39,954 nt of DNA. Source: a virus. Below, in pieces: positions 14,723-23,197 of this stretch; the stretch's first letter is position 1; the number at the start of each line of letters is the position of its first letter. Both the position numbers and the translations under genes were made by a program. The stretch is from positions 1-39,954 of IMG/VR virus record IMGVR_UViG_3300050131_000054. One strand, written 5' to 3'. The notes under the pieces were generated by a model that was not told the DNA's origin, did not search any database, and saw only the letters and a program-made list of their open reading frames with translations.

Positions 14723-15460
14723 ATGAAAACCAAACTCATTCTCGCAATCGTTTTGCTGGCGGCCGCGGCTTTTGGCCAGACCGCTCTCACCCAAACCACG
14801 CTTTCGAGCGCGATTACGTCCAACCAGACCGTAATCCAGGTAGCGTCGCTCACTGGCATCGCGTGTTCGGTGACGCAGCTTCAGCCGCTCTACATCCTCG
14901 ACCCTGGCACTCGCCAAGGTGAGCTGGTGAATTGCAGTAAGACTAGCTCGACTGGCGGCAACTTCCTGACAGTGCAGCGTGGCGCTAACTTCCGGGCTGC
15001 GCACGTCACTGGCGCGATTGTGGTCATCAGCAACGCGAACAACTTCGCGCAGAGTTTCTCGCTGACCGACCCTTACGGCGCCTGCACGGCGGCCAAAACG
15101 GTGTACACGCCGCTTATCAACACCGTCAACGGGTACCAGTGGCTTTGTAGCACCCTGACGCTGTCCTGGGTACCTGGGTTCAATAACCCAAACCAACCGG
15201 CGGTGACCGCCGATGTAGCTTCGGCAGCCGGCTTGGTTGTGCCCAGCGGGCCACTTTTCGCCCTGACTGGGAATTCGGCCATTACGGGCTTCACGTTGCC
15301 GGTGGGGTTCGCCACAGGCGGCTTCTGCGCGTTTCCTACCGGGACGTTTACCTGGACGACTGCCACCAACATCGGCTTGGCCGGCACTGCCGTAGTAGGG
15401 CGCACGGTCTGCTTCACCTGGGATTGGGCTACCAGCAAATGGTATCCATCGTACGTGTAA
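14723..15460 (+). CDS. Secreted-type virion-region protein, 245 aa
   Basis: ATG with a caggag site. Residues 1-19 are a Sec signal (KLILAIVLLAAAAFGQ) with a predicted cut after AFG. The mature part is Thr/Ser/Gly-rich beta structure with ITGFTLPVGFATGGFCAFP and a late VCFTWDWATSKWYPSY, the look of a surface decoration or carbohydrate-binding domain. Unusual for a gene just after the coat gene, since phage heads assemble in the cytoplasm. Function not known. Confidence 0.6.
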   Translation: MKTKLILAIVLLAAAAFGQTALTQTTLSSAITSNQTVIQVASLTGIACSVTQLQPLYILDPGTRQGELVNCSKTSSTGGNFLTVQRGANFRAAHVTGAIVVISNANNFAQSFSLTDPYGACTAAKTVYTPLINTVNGYQWLCSTLTLSWVPGFNNPNQPAVTADVASAAGLVVPSGPLFALTGNSAITGFTLPVGFATGGFCAFPTGTFTWTTATNIGLAGTAVVGRTVCFTWDWATSKWYPSYV

Positions 15461-15480
15461 GTTATTGAAAAAGGAGAAAC

Positions 15481-15981
15481 ATGACACCAACTCAACCAGC
15501 AGTCCCGACCGCGGCTCCGGTGGTAACGCCAGTCCCGAACCCGGTGCCTGCTCCTAAACCCCTGACCACGGCGCAACTCGCCGCCGCTTCCGCTCGCTTC
15601 CCCTTGGTCGTCTTCAAGGACGGCTTTAACCAGGAACATCCTGCAATTGTGACTTGGATGAACGCGGATTCAAATGACACCGTTGACATGATCGTGTTCA
15701 ACCGCGTTGGGACATCGATTGGTCGCAGCAAAGTGGCCCATGGGTTCGACCTGAACCAGTGGCACACTTACGATGAGCCAGTTCCGCCCTACACCCCGAC
15801 GCAGTTGGCGAGCGCGCTCCAGAGCGTGAATTCAGCTCAGTCGGTTGTGGATGCTGCCCAGGAAAAGATCGACAACATGCCCGCACCCGGCACTGTCGGA
15901 GCCCAGCAGGACTTGAAGGCCGCAAAGGCTGGGTTGGCTTCCGCACAGAAGACGTACAACGCCATGAAGGCGAAGAAGTAA
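15481..15981 (+). CDS. Possible head decoration protein, 166 aa
   Basis: Strong site (aaaggagaaac). Pro/Val-rich flexible N-terminus (1-30), a compact middle domain with FPLVVFKDGFNQEHPAIVTW and MIVFNRVGTSIGRSKVAHGF (about 40-90), and an Ala/Lys helical C-terminus. Position after coat and the secreted protein suggests a head-surface protein. No family recognised. Confidence 0.5.
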   Translation: MTPTQPAVPTAAPVVTPVPNPVPAPKPLTTAQLAAASARFPLVVFKDGFNQEHPAIVTWMNADSNDTVDMIVFNRVGTSIGRSKVAHGFDLNQWHTYDEPVPPYTPTQLASALQSVNSAQSVVDAAQEKIDNMPAPGTVGAQQDLKAAKAGLASAQKTYNAMKAKK

Positions 15982-15982
15982 C

Positions 15983-16996
15983 ATGCCTTCCTACCCCATG
16001 CAAACGGGCGCGGGGGCTTTGCAGAACGTCACTCTGCAAAGCCTCATCGCTATGGTCAACGCCGTCTTCGGCACGCCGGGGCAGGCCTGGTGGGTCAACC
16101 CCTTCAGCGGGAACGATCAGAATGACGGGGAGACCCCCGCGACCGCCTTCGCCACACTGGCGCAGGCGCACTCTTCGGCGGCAGACGGCAACAATGACGT
16201 CGTGTATCTGGTTGCGAACAGCAACACCGCCAGCCAGACCACGGCCTACCAGGGCGGCACGCTCGTTTGGAGCAAGAACCTGCTTCACTTGATCGGCGTC
16301 AACGGGAGCCCGCTATTCTCTCAGCGGTCGCGCATTGCCTTCAACGCTGGCTTTGCTGCCGCCGCGAACCTTTTCACGCTTTCCGGGAGCGGCTGCCTGA
16401 TCCAGGGCATCGAGTTCTTCATGGGCGTCGCGAGCACGCTGCCTACCGGCTGCGTGAGTGTCACCGGCGCGCGAAACCATTTTGTCCGCTGCCACATCGC
16501 CGGGATGGGGAACGCCGCCAACGATATCAGCGGGGCTTATTCTCTGAACTTTGCTGGCGCGGAGGAGAATTTCTTCGAGGATTGCACCATCGGGCAGGAT
16601 ACCATCCAGCTCGGCGCGGGCACCTCTAACCAAGTTCTCAACTTCGCTGCGTCCAGCCCGGCCAATACCCGCAACTGGTTCCGTAACTGCCGGTTCATGC
16701 TCTATACCAGTTCGGCGACCGCGTGTCTGTTCGCCCGCGGCGGCGGTGTGGGCAACCTTGACCGGGAAACCGTGTTCGAGGATTGTCTATTCCTCAACGC
16801 AATCGCCTCCGGCGGCACGGGGCTCACTCACGCCATGGCCATCGCTACCGGCGGCGGCGTGGTGATCCTGACGGGCGCTAAGACTGGCCTGTACGGGGCA
16901 AGCGGTTGGAATACAAACTCGGGCGTGGTAGTCGCAACCGGTGGAATTCAGCCGACGAACACTACTTGGGGACTTGCGACACCCGTAACCAGCTAA
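15983..16996 (+). CDS. Right-handed beta-helix protein, 337 aa
   Basis: Begins its solenoid with AWWVNPFSGNDQNDGETPATAF, a classic start of parallel beta-helix proteins, then shows repeated rungs NHFVRCHI, NFFEDCTI, NWFRNCRF and TVFEDCLF. This fold occurs in phage tailspikes and polysaccharide lyases. Placed between coat and connector genes, it may be a head fibre or spike. No catalytic residues can be assigned. It ends ten bases before the gp4-like gene. Confidence 0.7.
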   Translation: MPSYPMQTGAGALQNVTLQSLIAMVNAVFGTPGQAWWVNPFSGNDQNDGETPATAFATLAQAHSSAADGNNDVVYLVANSNTASQTTAYQGGTLVWSKNLLHLIGVNGSPLFSQRSRIAFNAGFAAAANLFTLSGSGCLIQGIEFFMGVASTLPTGCVSVTGARNHFVRCHIAGMGNAANDISGAYSLNFAGAEENFFEDCTIGQDTIQLGAGTSNQVLNFAASSPANTRNWFRNCRFMLYTSSATACLFARGGGVGNLDRETVFEDCLFLNAIASGGTGLTHAMAIATGGGVVILTGAKTGLYGASGWNTNSGVVVATGGIQPTNTTWGLATPVTS

Positions 16997-17005
16997 GGAG
17001 GCGTC

Positions 17006-17743
17006 TTGGCGCTATTCTTTGGCGATCTGATTACCGACGCCCTGGTGGAGATCAACGCGACGACCCCAGGGCAAGCGCCGGACGCTGGCGACATGGCGCT
17101 GGGGCTGACGCGCGGCAACATGGTCCTCGACAATTGGACCGCGCGCAGCCTCATGCAGTACGTCACGCGGCTCGACGAGTACACGTTCCCCGGCCCGCAG
17201 AACTCCTACACCATAGGACCCAGCGGGGCGGATTTCACGGCTGACCGGCCGACTGAGATCCTAGCGGCGGCGATTGTGGACACCACCCAGAATCCCAACG
17301 TCTACATCCACATCACGGTCGTACCGGCTGACATCTGGGAGTCGTACACGGTGCTGGCCTACCAAACCAGCGTGCCGACTCAGCTCTGGTACGAGACCAC
17401 GTTCCCAAACGGGACGATCCATCTGCGCGGGGTGCCGAATAACCTCACTTACCGCCTGAGGCTGCAGACCAAGCAAAACTTGGGGCAGGCGGCCGCGCTC
17501 AATACGCAGTTCGTCTTCCCTCCTGGCTATTACAAGGCGTTCATGCTCTCGCTGGCGGAGGTGCTCTGCAACCCGTTCGGCAAGACCGGCGATATCAAGG
17601 CCGACGTGACGGCGCGGGCGCGGCTGGCTCGGGCTGACGTAGTGAGCGCCAACGGAGAACCGTTCTACATGGAACTGGATGGACTGAAGACCGGCAAAGA
17701 GAAACCATATTTCAATTGGATTTCCGGCCCCTTCCTTCAATAG
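17006..17743 (+). CDS. P22 gp4-like head-tail connector / tail accessory factor
   Basis: 245 aa from a TTG start with an excellent aaggagg site. The N-terminal pattern (LFFGDLITDALVEINATTPG, ALGLTRGNMVLDNWTAR) is that of P22 tail accessory factor gp4 and its relatives, which bind under the portal and stabilise packaged DNA. At 245 aa it is longer than P22 gp4 (166 aa), the extra length lying in a beta-rich middle. Order (portal, scaffold, coat, gp4, gp10) supports the call. Confidence 0.75.
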   Translation: MALFFGDLITDALVEINATTPGQAPDAGDMALGLTRGNMVLDNWTARSLMQYVTRLDEYTFPGPQNSYTIGPSGADFTADRPTEILAAAIVDTTQNPNVYIHITVVPADIWESYTVLAYQTSVPTQLWYETTFPNGTIHLRGVPNNLTYRLRLQTKQNLGQAAALNTQFVFPPGYYKAFMLSLAEVLCNPFGKTGDIKADVTARARLARADVVSANGEPFYMELDGLKTGKEKPYFNWISGPFLQ

Positions 17744-17749
17744 ACTTAC

Positions 17750-18100
17750 ATGAAAATACTCAAACTGTTACTTTCACTTTCGATCTTACTAGCGGCGGCG
17801 GCCCAGGTCGGCGACTCGCAGGCCGTGTGCTGCTCGATCACGATCTCCGGCAGCGCCGCGTCGGTGCAGATCAGCACTTCGTCAACGCCCGTCCACTGGG
17901 TGCAGTTGGTAGCGCCTACCGGCAACATGTCCACGGCCTATTGGTCGCTGGGGACCGTGGCGACGGCATCGGGCAACATCCTCCCGGCTGGCGCGGGGCA
18001 GTTCCTCCCGCCCAAGTCCCAGGGCGGCTACGATCTCTCGAACGTGTACGTCTACGTCGCCATGGGTGACACGCTGCGGGTATCGTGGGACCCATTCTAA
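17750..18100 (+). CDS. Small secreted-type protein, 116 aa
   Basis: Residues 1-24 form a Sec signal (KILKLLLSLSILLAAAAQ) followed by a beta-rich Ser/Thr/Gly domain with CCSITISGSAASVQI near the start. It lies between the two tail-closure genes gp4-like and gp10-like. I see no clear ribosome site before the ATG. Not recognised. Confidence 0.5.
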   Translation: MKILKLLLSLSILLAAAAQVGDSQAVCCSITISGSAASVQISTSSTPVHWVQLVAPTGNMSTAYWSLGTVATASGNILPAGAGQFLPPKSQGGYDLSNVYVYVAMGDTLRVSWDPF

Positions 18101-18121
18101 TCTCTTGAATCAAAATGGCTT

Positions 18122-19954
18122 ATGGCAAGTTCTTTCGGCTTCTTAGGTCCAGGGTATGCAACTCGCGGTCTTGTCGCGGATTGCCAGCGCTGGGTCAACA
18201 TGTACATCGAGAAGGTGGAGTCGGGTGACGACTCTAGCCAGGGCACTCCATGGGCGGCATACCTCACTCCGGGTAAGCAACTACTGTGCGCCTGTGACGA
18301 CGCGCCAATAGCCGCCGTAACCCAGTCCAATTCCTCGTTTTACGGGGCTGGTGTCAGCCTCTTTTTCGTGGTTTCCGGCTCGACCCTCTACGCGATCACG
18401 GCGACGTTCAACAGCGGCACCGGCCTCTGGGAAGGAACCGCAACCAGCATCGGGGCTGTGGACAAGCAGATCATCCAGGGGACCGGCGGCCAGCTCTTCC
18501 CGGCCCAAATTATAGTAATAAATCCCAATTTATTGTTCGTGGTGGCGAACGGCAGCGCCTATGTGGCGGCGTTCGGGTCGCCGATCACCAGCAGCGTGCT
18601 CAACCCCACAACCGGAGGCGGCGGCGCTGGCTACGCGGGGGGCGACACCGGGACGGTGGACGTGCCAGGCGGTGGCATCCCCGCTGCCTATATCGTGAAC
18701 ACCGTGGACCTGGCAGGCGCGGTCCTCACCTATACCCTGACCTCACCTGGGACCGGATACAGCGTGTTCTCTGGCGCTTACGCCACTACCACAGAGGGCG
18801 GCGCGCAGCCGGGGAACGGCGGTGACTTCACCATTGAGATCGACACGGTTGGCGCTGCAGCGTGGTCCATCCAGCAGCAAATAATCCCTGACGGTGGCGG
18901 CGGTAACTTCATCCGGTCAGCCACTTGGATGGACGGCTATGTGATTGTATCGCTCGCGCCAAACGAAGCCGATCCCACGCGCCGAACCTTCTATATTTCA
19001 GGGTTGAACGTCCCCACCCTGTGGAACGCTCTGGAATTCGGCGTAAAAGAGTCCAACTCCGACCCGATGATGGCCGTGTACGCAGCTTACGAGATTCTGA
19101 TCCTTTTTGGCTCGCAGACCATTGAACTGTGGCAGGATTCCGGCAATGCCCTGTTCCCCTATCAACGCCTGCCGGGAGGGGGGGTGATCGAAGCCGGCTT
19201 GGCATCAACCTGGGCGGTCGCGAAACTGGACGGAACGGTTTGCTGGCTGGGGATGGACGCCCGCGGGCAGTACACCGCTTGGCAGCTTACCGGCACCACG
19301 CCTATTCGGATCTCGAACCACGCCATTGAGAACGCCTGGAGCCAGTACAACGTCGCCGGAGCGAGCGCGTACTCCTACGTCGAAAATGGGCACTTCTTCT
19401 TTTGCCTGCACTTCCCGATCCCCGACAAGACGTGGGTTTACGACTCGACCATCGGGCCGGCGCTGGGCTGGCATGAGCGCGAGTACTGGGACGGATCAAG
19501 CTCGCACGCCGACATCGGGCGGTATCACGGATTCTTCCCGGAGATCGGGCACTGCGTAGGGGATTATCGGAACGGCAATCTCTACATCCAAAGCCTTCAG
19601 TTCCTGCAAGACAACTGCGCGGCGATCCGGCGTATCCGGGTGGCACCGCACATCGTCTCTGGGCTGAGTTGGATTTACGTGGACCTCTACCGCCTGCACT
19701 GCCTGCAAGGGATCGTGCCCGCCACCGGGCCAGGGTCGGCCCCGACGTGTACGCTGGAAATATCGAACGATGGCGGTCAGAACTATGGCTCGCTGCTCTC
19801 GCGGCCGCTGGGGGCTCTCGGGCAGACTCGCTGGGTCACGGAATGGTATCGGATGGGGCGCGCGCGGGATCGCGTGGTGCGCTGGACGCTCACGGACCCG
19901 ATTGACATGGTACTAGTGGACCTCTACGCCCAGGTGAGTAAAGGCGGGGGGTAG
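18122..19954 (+). CDS. P22 gp10-like packaged DNA stabilisation protein with inserted domain
   Basis: 610 aa against about 470 in P22. N-terminal pattern SFGFLGPGYATRGLVADCQRW-NMYIE and later IELWQDSGNALFPYQRLPGG, AVAKLDGTVCWLG and WVYDSTIGPALGWHEREYW match the gp10 family, which plugs the portal channel and docks the tail needle. About residues 160-243 form a separate Gly/Thr-rich block (NPTTGGGGAGYAGGDTGTVD, GTGYSVFSGAYATT), a module also seen in other phage tail proteins, which explains much of the extra length. Confidence 0.75.
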   Translation: MASSFGFLGPGYATRGLVADCQRWVNMYIEKVESGDDSSQGTPWAAYLTPGKQLLCACDDAPIAAVTQSNSSFYGAGVSLFFVVSGSTLYAITATFNSGTGLWEGTATSIGAVDKQIIQGTGGQLFPAQIIVINPNLLFVVANGSAYVAAFGSPITSSVLNPTTGGGGAGYAGGDTGTVDVPGGGIPAAYIVNTVDLAGAVLTYTLTSPGTGYSVFSGAYATTTEGGAQPGNGGDFTIEIDTVGAAAWSIQQQIIPDGGGGNFIRSATWMDGYVIVSLAPNEADPTRRTFYISGLNVPTLWNALEFGVKESNSDPMMAVYAAYEILILFGSQTIELWQDSGNALFPYQRLPGGGVIEAGLASTWAVAKLDGTVCWLGMDARGQYTAWQLTGTTPIRISNHAIENAWSQYNVAGASAYSYVENGHFFFCLHFPIPDKTWVYDSTIGPALGWHEREYWDGSSSHADIGRYHGFFPEIGHCVGDYRNGNLYIQSLQFLQDNCAAIRRIRVAPHIVSGLSWIYVDLYRLHCLQGIVPATGPGSAPTCTLEISNDGGQNYGSLLSRPLGALGQTRWVTEWYRMGRARDRVVRWTLTDPIDMVLVDLYAQVSKGGG

Positions 19955-19970
19955 ATGTTTTACGGGGAAC

Positions 19971-20261
19971 ATGATAGTCTGCTGTTCCCCGATGAGAGCC
20001 GCCAGAACCAGAAAGCAGCGAAGACGTATTGCCTTCGAGGAGGAGCAAAGGTCCCTCTATACCAAATATATGCACTCTCAGGCCTGGAGGGACTTCCGGA
20101 ATAAGATTCTGGCGGACCGTGGCATGATGTGCGAATCCTGCGGTTCATTTGAAGGTCACCGGGAAGTTCACCATCTGACCTATGCGAACCTCGGCCATGA
20201 ACAACCCGAAGATGTGCTGGTTTTATGTGGGAATTATCACTTTGACTCCCTTGGAGATTAA
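19971..20261 (+). CDS. HNH endonuclease, probably degenerate
   Basis: 96 aa. YMHSQAWRDFRNKILADRG, CESC (Cys54, Cys57), EVHHLTYANLGHE (His67-His68) and EDVLVLC are standard HNH features. The usual LCxxCH end is LCGNYH here: Tyr89 replaces the last zinc Cys, and the protein stops seven residues later. Zinc binding, and so activity, may be lost. ATG 19971 is the first start; 19995 is an alternative. It lies between tail-plug and ASCH genes, a typical place for a free-standing nuclease insertion. Confidence 0.7.
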   Translation: MIVCCSPMRAARTRKQRRRIAFEEEQRSLYTKYMHSQAWRDFRNKILADRGMMCESCGSFEGHREVHHLTYANLGHEQPEDVLVLCGNYHFDSLGD

Positions 20262-20267
20262 GAAACG

Positions 20268-20789
20268 ATGAAAACACTGACTCTTACAGAGCCGTGGGCC
20301 TCTCTGGTGGCAATCGGGGCTAAGCAGATTGAAACGCGATCATGGAGAACCTCGTACCGGGGCCAGTTGGCGATTCATTCCGCAAAAGGCTTCCCGAAAT
20401 ATGCCAAAGAGATGCTGTCCGAGCCAATCGTTTATGAATCCTGGATGCAGTTTGGGCTGAAGCAGAAATTTCCAGGACGCGCCGGGTGTGGATTCCCGCA
20501 TGGCAGCGTGATCGCGATAACGACGCTCCTGGACTGCATCCCCACGGCAGCGATTGCGGATCATCCGCGATGGGGCGAGCGGATCAACCGTCGCGAGAGC
20601 TTCTTGGGGGATTACACGCCGGGTCGCTTCGCTTGGATTCTTGGGACAGCGATGGCAATAGATCCAGACCCATCCAAGGGAGCGCTTGGCTTGTGGGAAT
20701 GGGACTCAGAATCATATTGGAAACGGCGTGAGGATTTTGGGCCAAATGGCGATGCAACCACGGCAGGGTTTATGAGGCAGGGGAGTTAA
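20268..20789 (+). CDS. ASCH-domain protein
   Basis: 173 aa. LTLTEPWASLVAIGAKQIET with SWRTSYRGQLAIHSAKG, then GSVIAITTLLDC and LGDYTPGRFAWIL follow the ASCH pattern closely. ASCH proteins bind RNA or modified nucleosides; some hydrolyse N4-acetylcytidine. In phages they may alter host RNA or regulate translation, but the target here is unknown. The Lys, Glu and Arg residues in GAKQIETRSW fit the pocket positions. It forms an accessory pair with the HNH gene inside the tail cluster. Confidence 0.75.
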   Translation: MKTLTLTEPWASLVAIGAKQIETRSWRTSYRGQLAIHSAKGFPKYAKEMLSEPIVYESWMQFGLKQKFPGRAGCGFPHGSVIAITTLLDCIPTAAIADHPRWGERINRRESFLGDYTPGRFAWILGTAMAIDPDPSKGALGLWEWDSESYWKRREDFGPNGDATTAGFMRQGS

Positions 20790-20790
20790 G

Positions 20791-20861
20791 ATGATAGTTC
20801 CCTTTTATGTCATAGTTGCCATATGAAGAGGCACCCATGGAAGTGGATTGACCGCCGCTAA
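20791..20861 (+). other. Chain of two micro-ORFs
   Basis: MIVPFYVIVAI (20791-20826) overlaps MKRHPWKWIDRR (20823-20861), whose TAA overlaps the ATG of the next large gene (TAATG). The first is hydrophobic, the second strongly basic. They may be micropeptides or leaders coupling translation of the tail protein. Low confidence, but every junction is an overlap. Confidence 0.25.
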
Positions 20862-22726
20862 TGCCCTTCCCAGTCACAATCGATGCCTCCGTGGGCGGCG
20901 CGGAGCAACCCGGTAAGTTCTCGACCTTCTTCAACTCGCCGAACCGATATCAAGTCCAATTCGTGCTGGACGCGCCGGACGGGCAGGCCCTACTAGCGGT
21001 GTTCAAGAGTGCAGACAGCGGGAATACCTGGGCAGAGGTCGATTATGCGGGCCGCGTCTCGGTGCTTTTCGAGGGACCTGGGTCCACTTCCCCTTATACG
21101 TGCTGCCAAGTGGGAACGGCCATCTACATCGTCTACTTAAATCCAACCTTTATTTGTACGATGACCTCTTTCGACATGGCATCGGACACATGGAGCGTGC
21201 TGAGCGTGGATACACCGTACCCGCCCTTCAGCCCCTACCCCCAATCCGGAGAAGGCGGGTTCTTACTTGGGCAGTACGCCTGCTCTTACCGCGCCTCGAC
21301 TGGCGACATTTTGTTTGTGCTGGCGGGTGACGGCATCACGGGGCTGGGTGCCGTGCCTCATTCGATTTGCTGCTTCAATGTTTTCAATATCGCGGGTTCC
21401 GCGTGGAACGGTAGCTGGACAGACCTCGATTATGTCGATTATGCCGATATCGCCACTTGGGACCTGATCCCATGCGGGATGGTGACGGACCCTACTTCGG
21501 GACGCACCACGGTGTTCATGCAGCAAGTGGCGCGCACCGGACCCGGACCGGCTGGTACAACTTCCTTTTCAAGCGCTGGCACGTTCACCTGGGACGTGCC
21601 GCTTGACGCGCCAGCTACCGCGGTGGTCGAGCGGTGGGGGGCTGGCGGCGGGGCTCAATCTGGCACAGGTGGGCAGCGCGCGGGGGGCGCCGGTGCTTAT
21701 AATCGCACGAACGCCGCGGCGATCACTGCCGGGGGCACCGAGACAATCGTGGTGGGCGCTGGCGGGGCTACGGGCTCGGACGGGGGCAGCACCACAGCGC
21801 TGGGAGATACGGCCGCTGGCGGTGCGCATGGGACTGCGCTGGCAGGCGGTCTAGGCGGAGCGGCTAGCGGCGGCGATGTGGCCTTTGCTGGCGGCAACGG
21901 TGGAAGCGACGGCGGTACCGTAAACGGCGGCGGCGGCGGCGGCTCCGGCCTCAATAACGCCGCAGGCGGCGACGGTCAGGACGGTCAGCCGGGGCTCAAC
22001 CCACCGCGCGCCAATGGCGGGATAGGGACCGGGAACGGCGGCAACGGTGGCGCAGTTCTCATCACGGACGATGGAGACCCTGGACAAAGCCCGGGCGGAG
22101 GCGGGGGCGGCGATACCAATGTGGGACCAGGGACCAGCGGCGTGGGTGCTGACGGAGGGGTGAACATTTCCTGGATTGCGGTGCGCAACACCCACGATTC
22201 CCGCATGTACCAGCAGTCGATTGAGGCGGATAATTCGCTAGGGGTGATCACGGAAATCACGCAGGGAGCCGCGTCGCCGCGCGATCAAGGCTCAGCCCCG
22301 GTACCGATTTCCTTCGACGCCGGCCAGTTCAACGGGACCATCTTCATCGCCTTCACCGGGGCGAACGGGACCGGCTCGACCGATGTGGCCGTGGGGCAGG
22401 GCGCGACGGCGAATCCAGTCGCGCTATCTTTCCAGGACTTCGACTCCGGGAATGGTGGCGACGGCGTAGACGCCTGCCCAAGTGTCTGTGCGGGCACCGT
22501 GGCGATCTATTGCTGCTACATCTCCGGGCCAACCGCGGGGCCAGTGGCTTTTCTCTACCGTGCCGATCCGGGTCTGGGGTTTGGATCTCCAGTGAGTATC
22601 GGGACGCTGTCTCTGCCTGACGTACGGGAATTTGGCCGGCTGCAGTCTTCCGTTCTTGGCACGTTGCCCGAGATCACGTTCGGCACTCCCACGGCCGCGA
22701 TAATAAAATTTAACGCGCCTGGATAA
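20861..22726 (+). CDS. Tail/receptor-binding protein with Asp-box and Gly-rich insertion
   Basis: 621 aa. The N-terminal part has an Asp-box (SADSGNTW, residues 50-57) and beta-propeller-like strands. At about residues 226-435 the fold is broken by a Gly-rich block that opens with SAGTFTWDVP and WGAGGG and is packed with GGNGG, GGGGGG and GGDG runs, like polyglycine sandwiches in phage adhesins. Propeller-like sequence resumes at RNTHDSRMYQQSIEADNS and continues to the end. Probably a receptor-binding or fibre protein. Role inferred. Confidence 0.6.
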   Translation: MPFPVTIDASVGGAEQPGKFSTFFNSPNRYQVQFVLDAPDGQALLAVFKSADSGNTWAEVDYAGRVSVLFEGPGSTSPYTCCQVGTAIYIVYLNPTFICTMTSFDMASDTWSVLSVDTPYPPFSPYPQSGEGGFLLGQYACSYRASTGDILFVLAGDGITGLGAVPHSICCFNVFNIAGSAWNGSWTDLDYVDYADIATWDLIPCGMVTDPTSGRTTVFMQQVARTGPGPAGTTSFSSAGTFTWDVPLDAPATAVVERWGAGGGAQSGTGGQRAGGAGAYNRTNAAAITAGGTETIVVGAGGATGSDGGSTTALGDTAAGGAHGTALAGGLGGAASGGDVAFAGGNGGSDGGTVNGGGGGGSGLNNAAGGDGQDGQPGLNPPRANGGIGTGNGGNGGAVLITDDGDPGQSPGGGGGGDTNVGPGTSGVGADGGVNISWIAVRNTHDSRMYQQSIEADNSLGVITEITQGAASPRDQGSAPVPISFDAGQFNGTIFIAFTGANGTGSTDVAVGQGATANPVALSFQDFDSGNGGDGVDACPSVCAGTVAIYCCYISGPTAGPVAFLYRADPGLGFGSPVSIGTLSLPDVREFGRLQSSVLGTLPEITFGTPTAAIIKFNAPG

Positions 22727-22729
22727 AAG

Positions 22730-23197
22730 ATGCCGCCGCCTGGAATCACTTTTGAAGTAACCGCGCTGCGCGCTGGGCCTTTCGGCAATGCCATCGTGTT
22801 TCTACTGCTCGGCGATGAAGGGGGGCCGGACTACTCGTCTTCGGTCACGGGCACGACCATCACGACCACGGTGGGCACCACCGGCGGCGATACCACTATC
22901 GACTGGGCCGCGATCGCGGCGCTGTTCAACGCTGACTCTGGCGTGAACGGGCTGGCGGTGATGGATGGAGCCTCAGGCGATAATACCGGGCCAGCTTCAT
23001 TGGGCGGCGGTGGGTTTCTTGAGGGCGGCTCTTACGGCTTGGGGCTAGGGCAGTTTTACACGGGAGCAGCCGCGCCGCCGCCGCCCGCGCCCTGCACGTC
23101 CGTGATGTCGATGGTGACGCTGGTGGGCAACCCCACGCCGAGCTACGCGGGTCAGGCAACGCCTGAGACCGCCGATCCTGTAATCTCTCAACTATGA
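22730..23197 (+). CDS. Tail-cluster protein, 155 aa
   Basis: Pattern FEVTALRAGPFGNAIVFLLL-GDEGGPDYS, Thr-rich beta strands, then WAAIAALFNADSGVNGLAVM and a Pro-rich linker at about residues 114-119. Looks like a small beta-rich virion protein. Overlaps the next gene through ATGA. Not recognised. Confidence 0.45.
   Translation: MPPPGITFEVTALRAGPFGNAIVFLLLGDEGGPDYSSSVTGTTITTTVGTTGGDTTIDWAAIAALFNADSGVNGLAVMDGASGDNTGPASLGGGGFLEGGSYGLGLGQFYTGAAAPPPPAPCTSVMSMVTLVGNPTPSYAGQATPETADPVISQL

Noticed and set aside
13396-14859. 487-codon minus-strand frame opposite the coat gene
   Set aside because: Fully antisense to a recognisable coat gene in high-GC DNA, no ribosome site, composition rich in Arg/His/Val as expected for a shadow frame.
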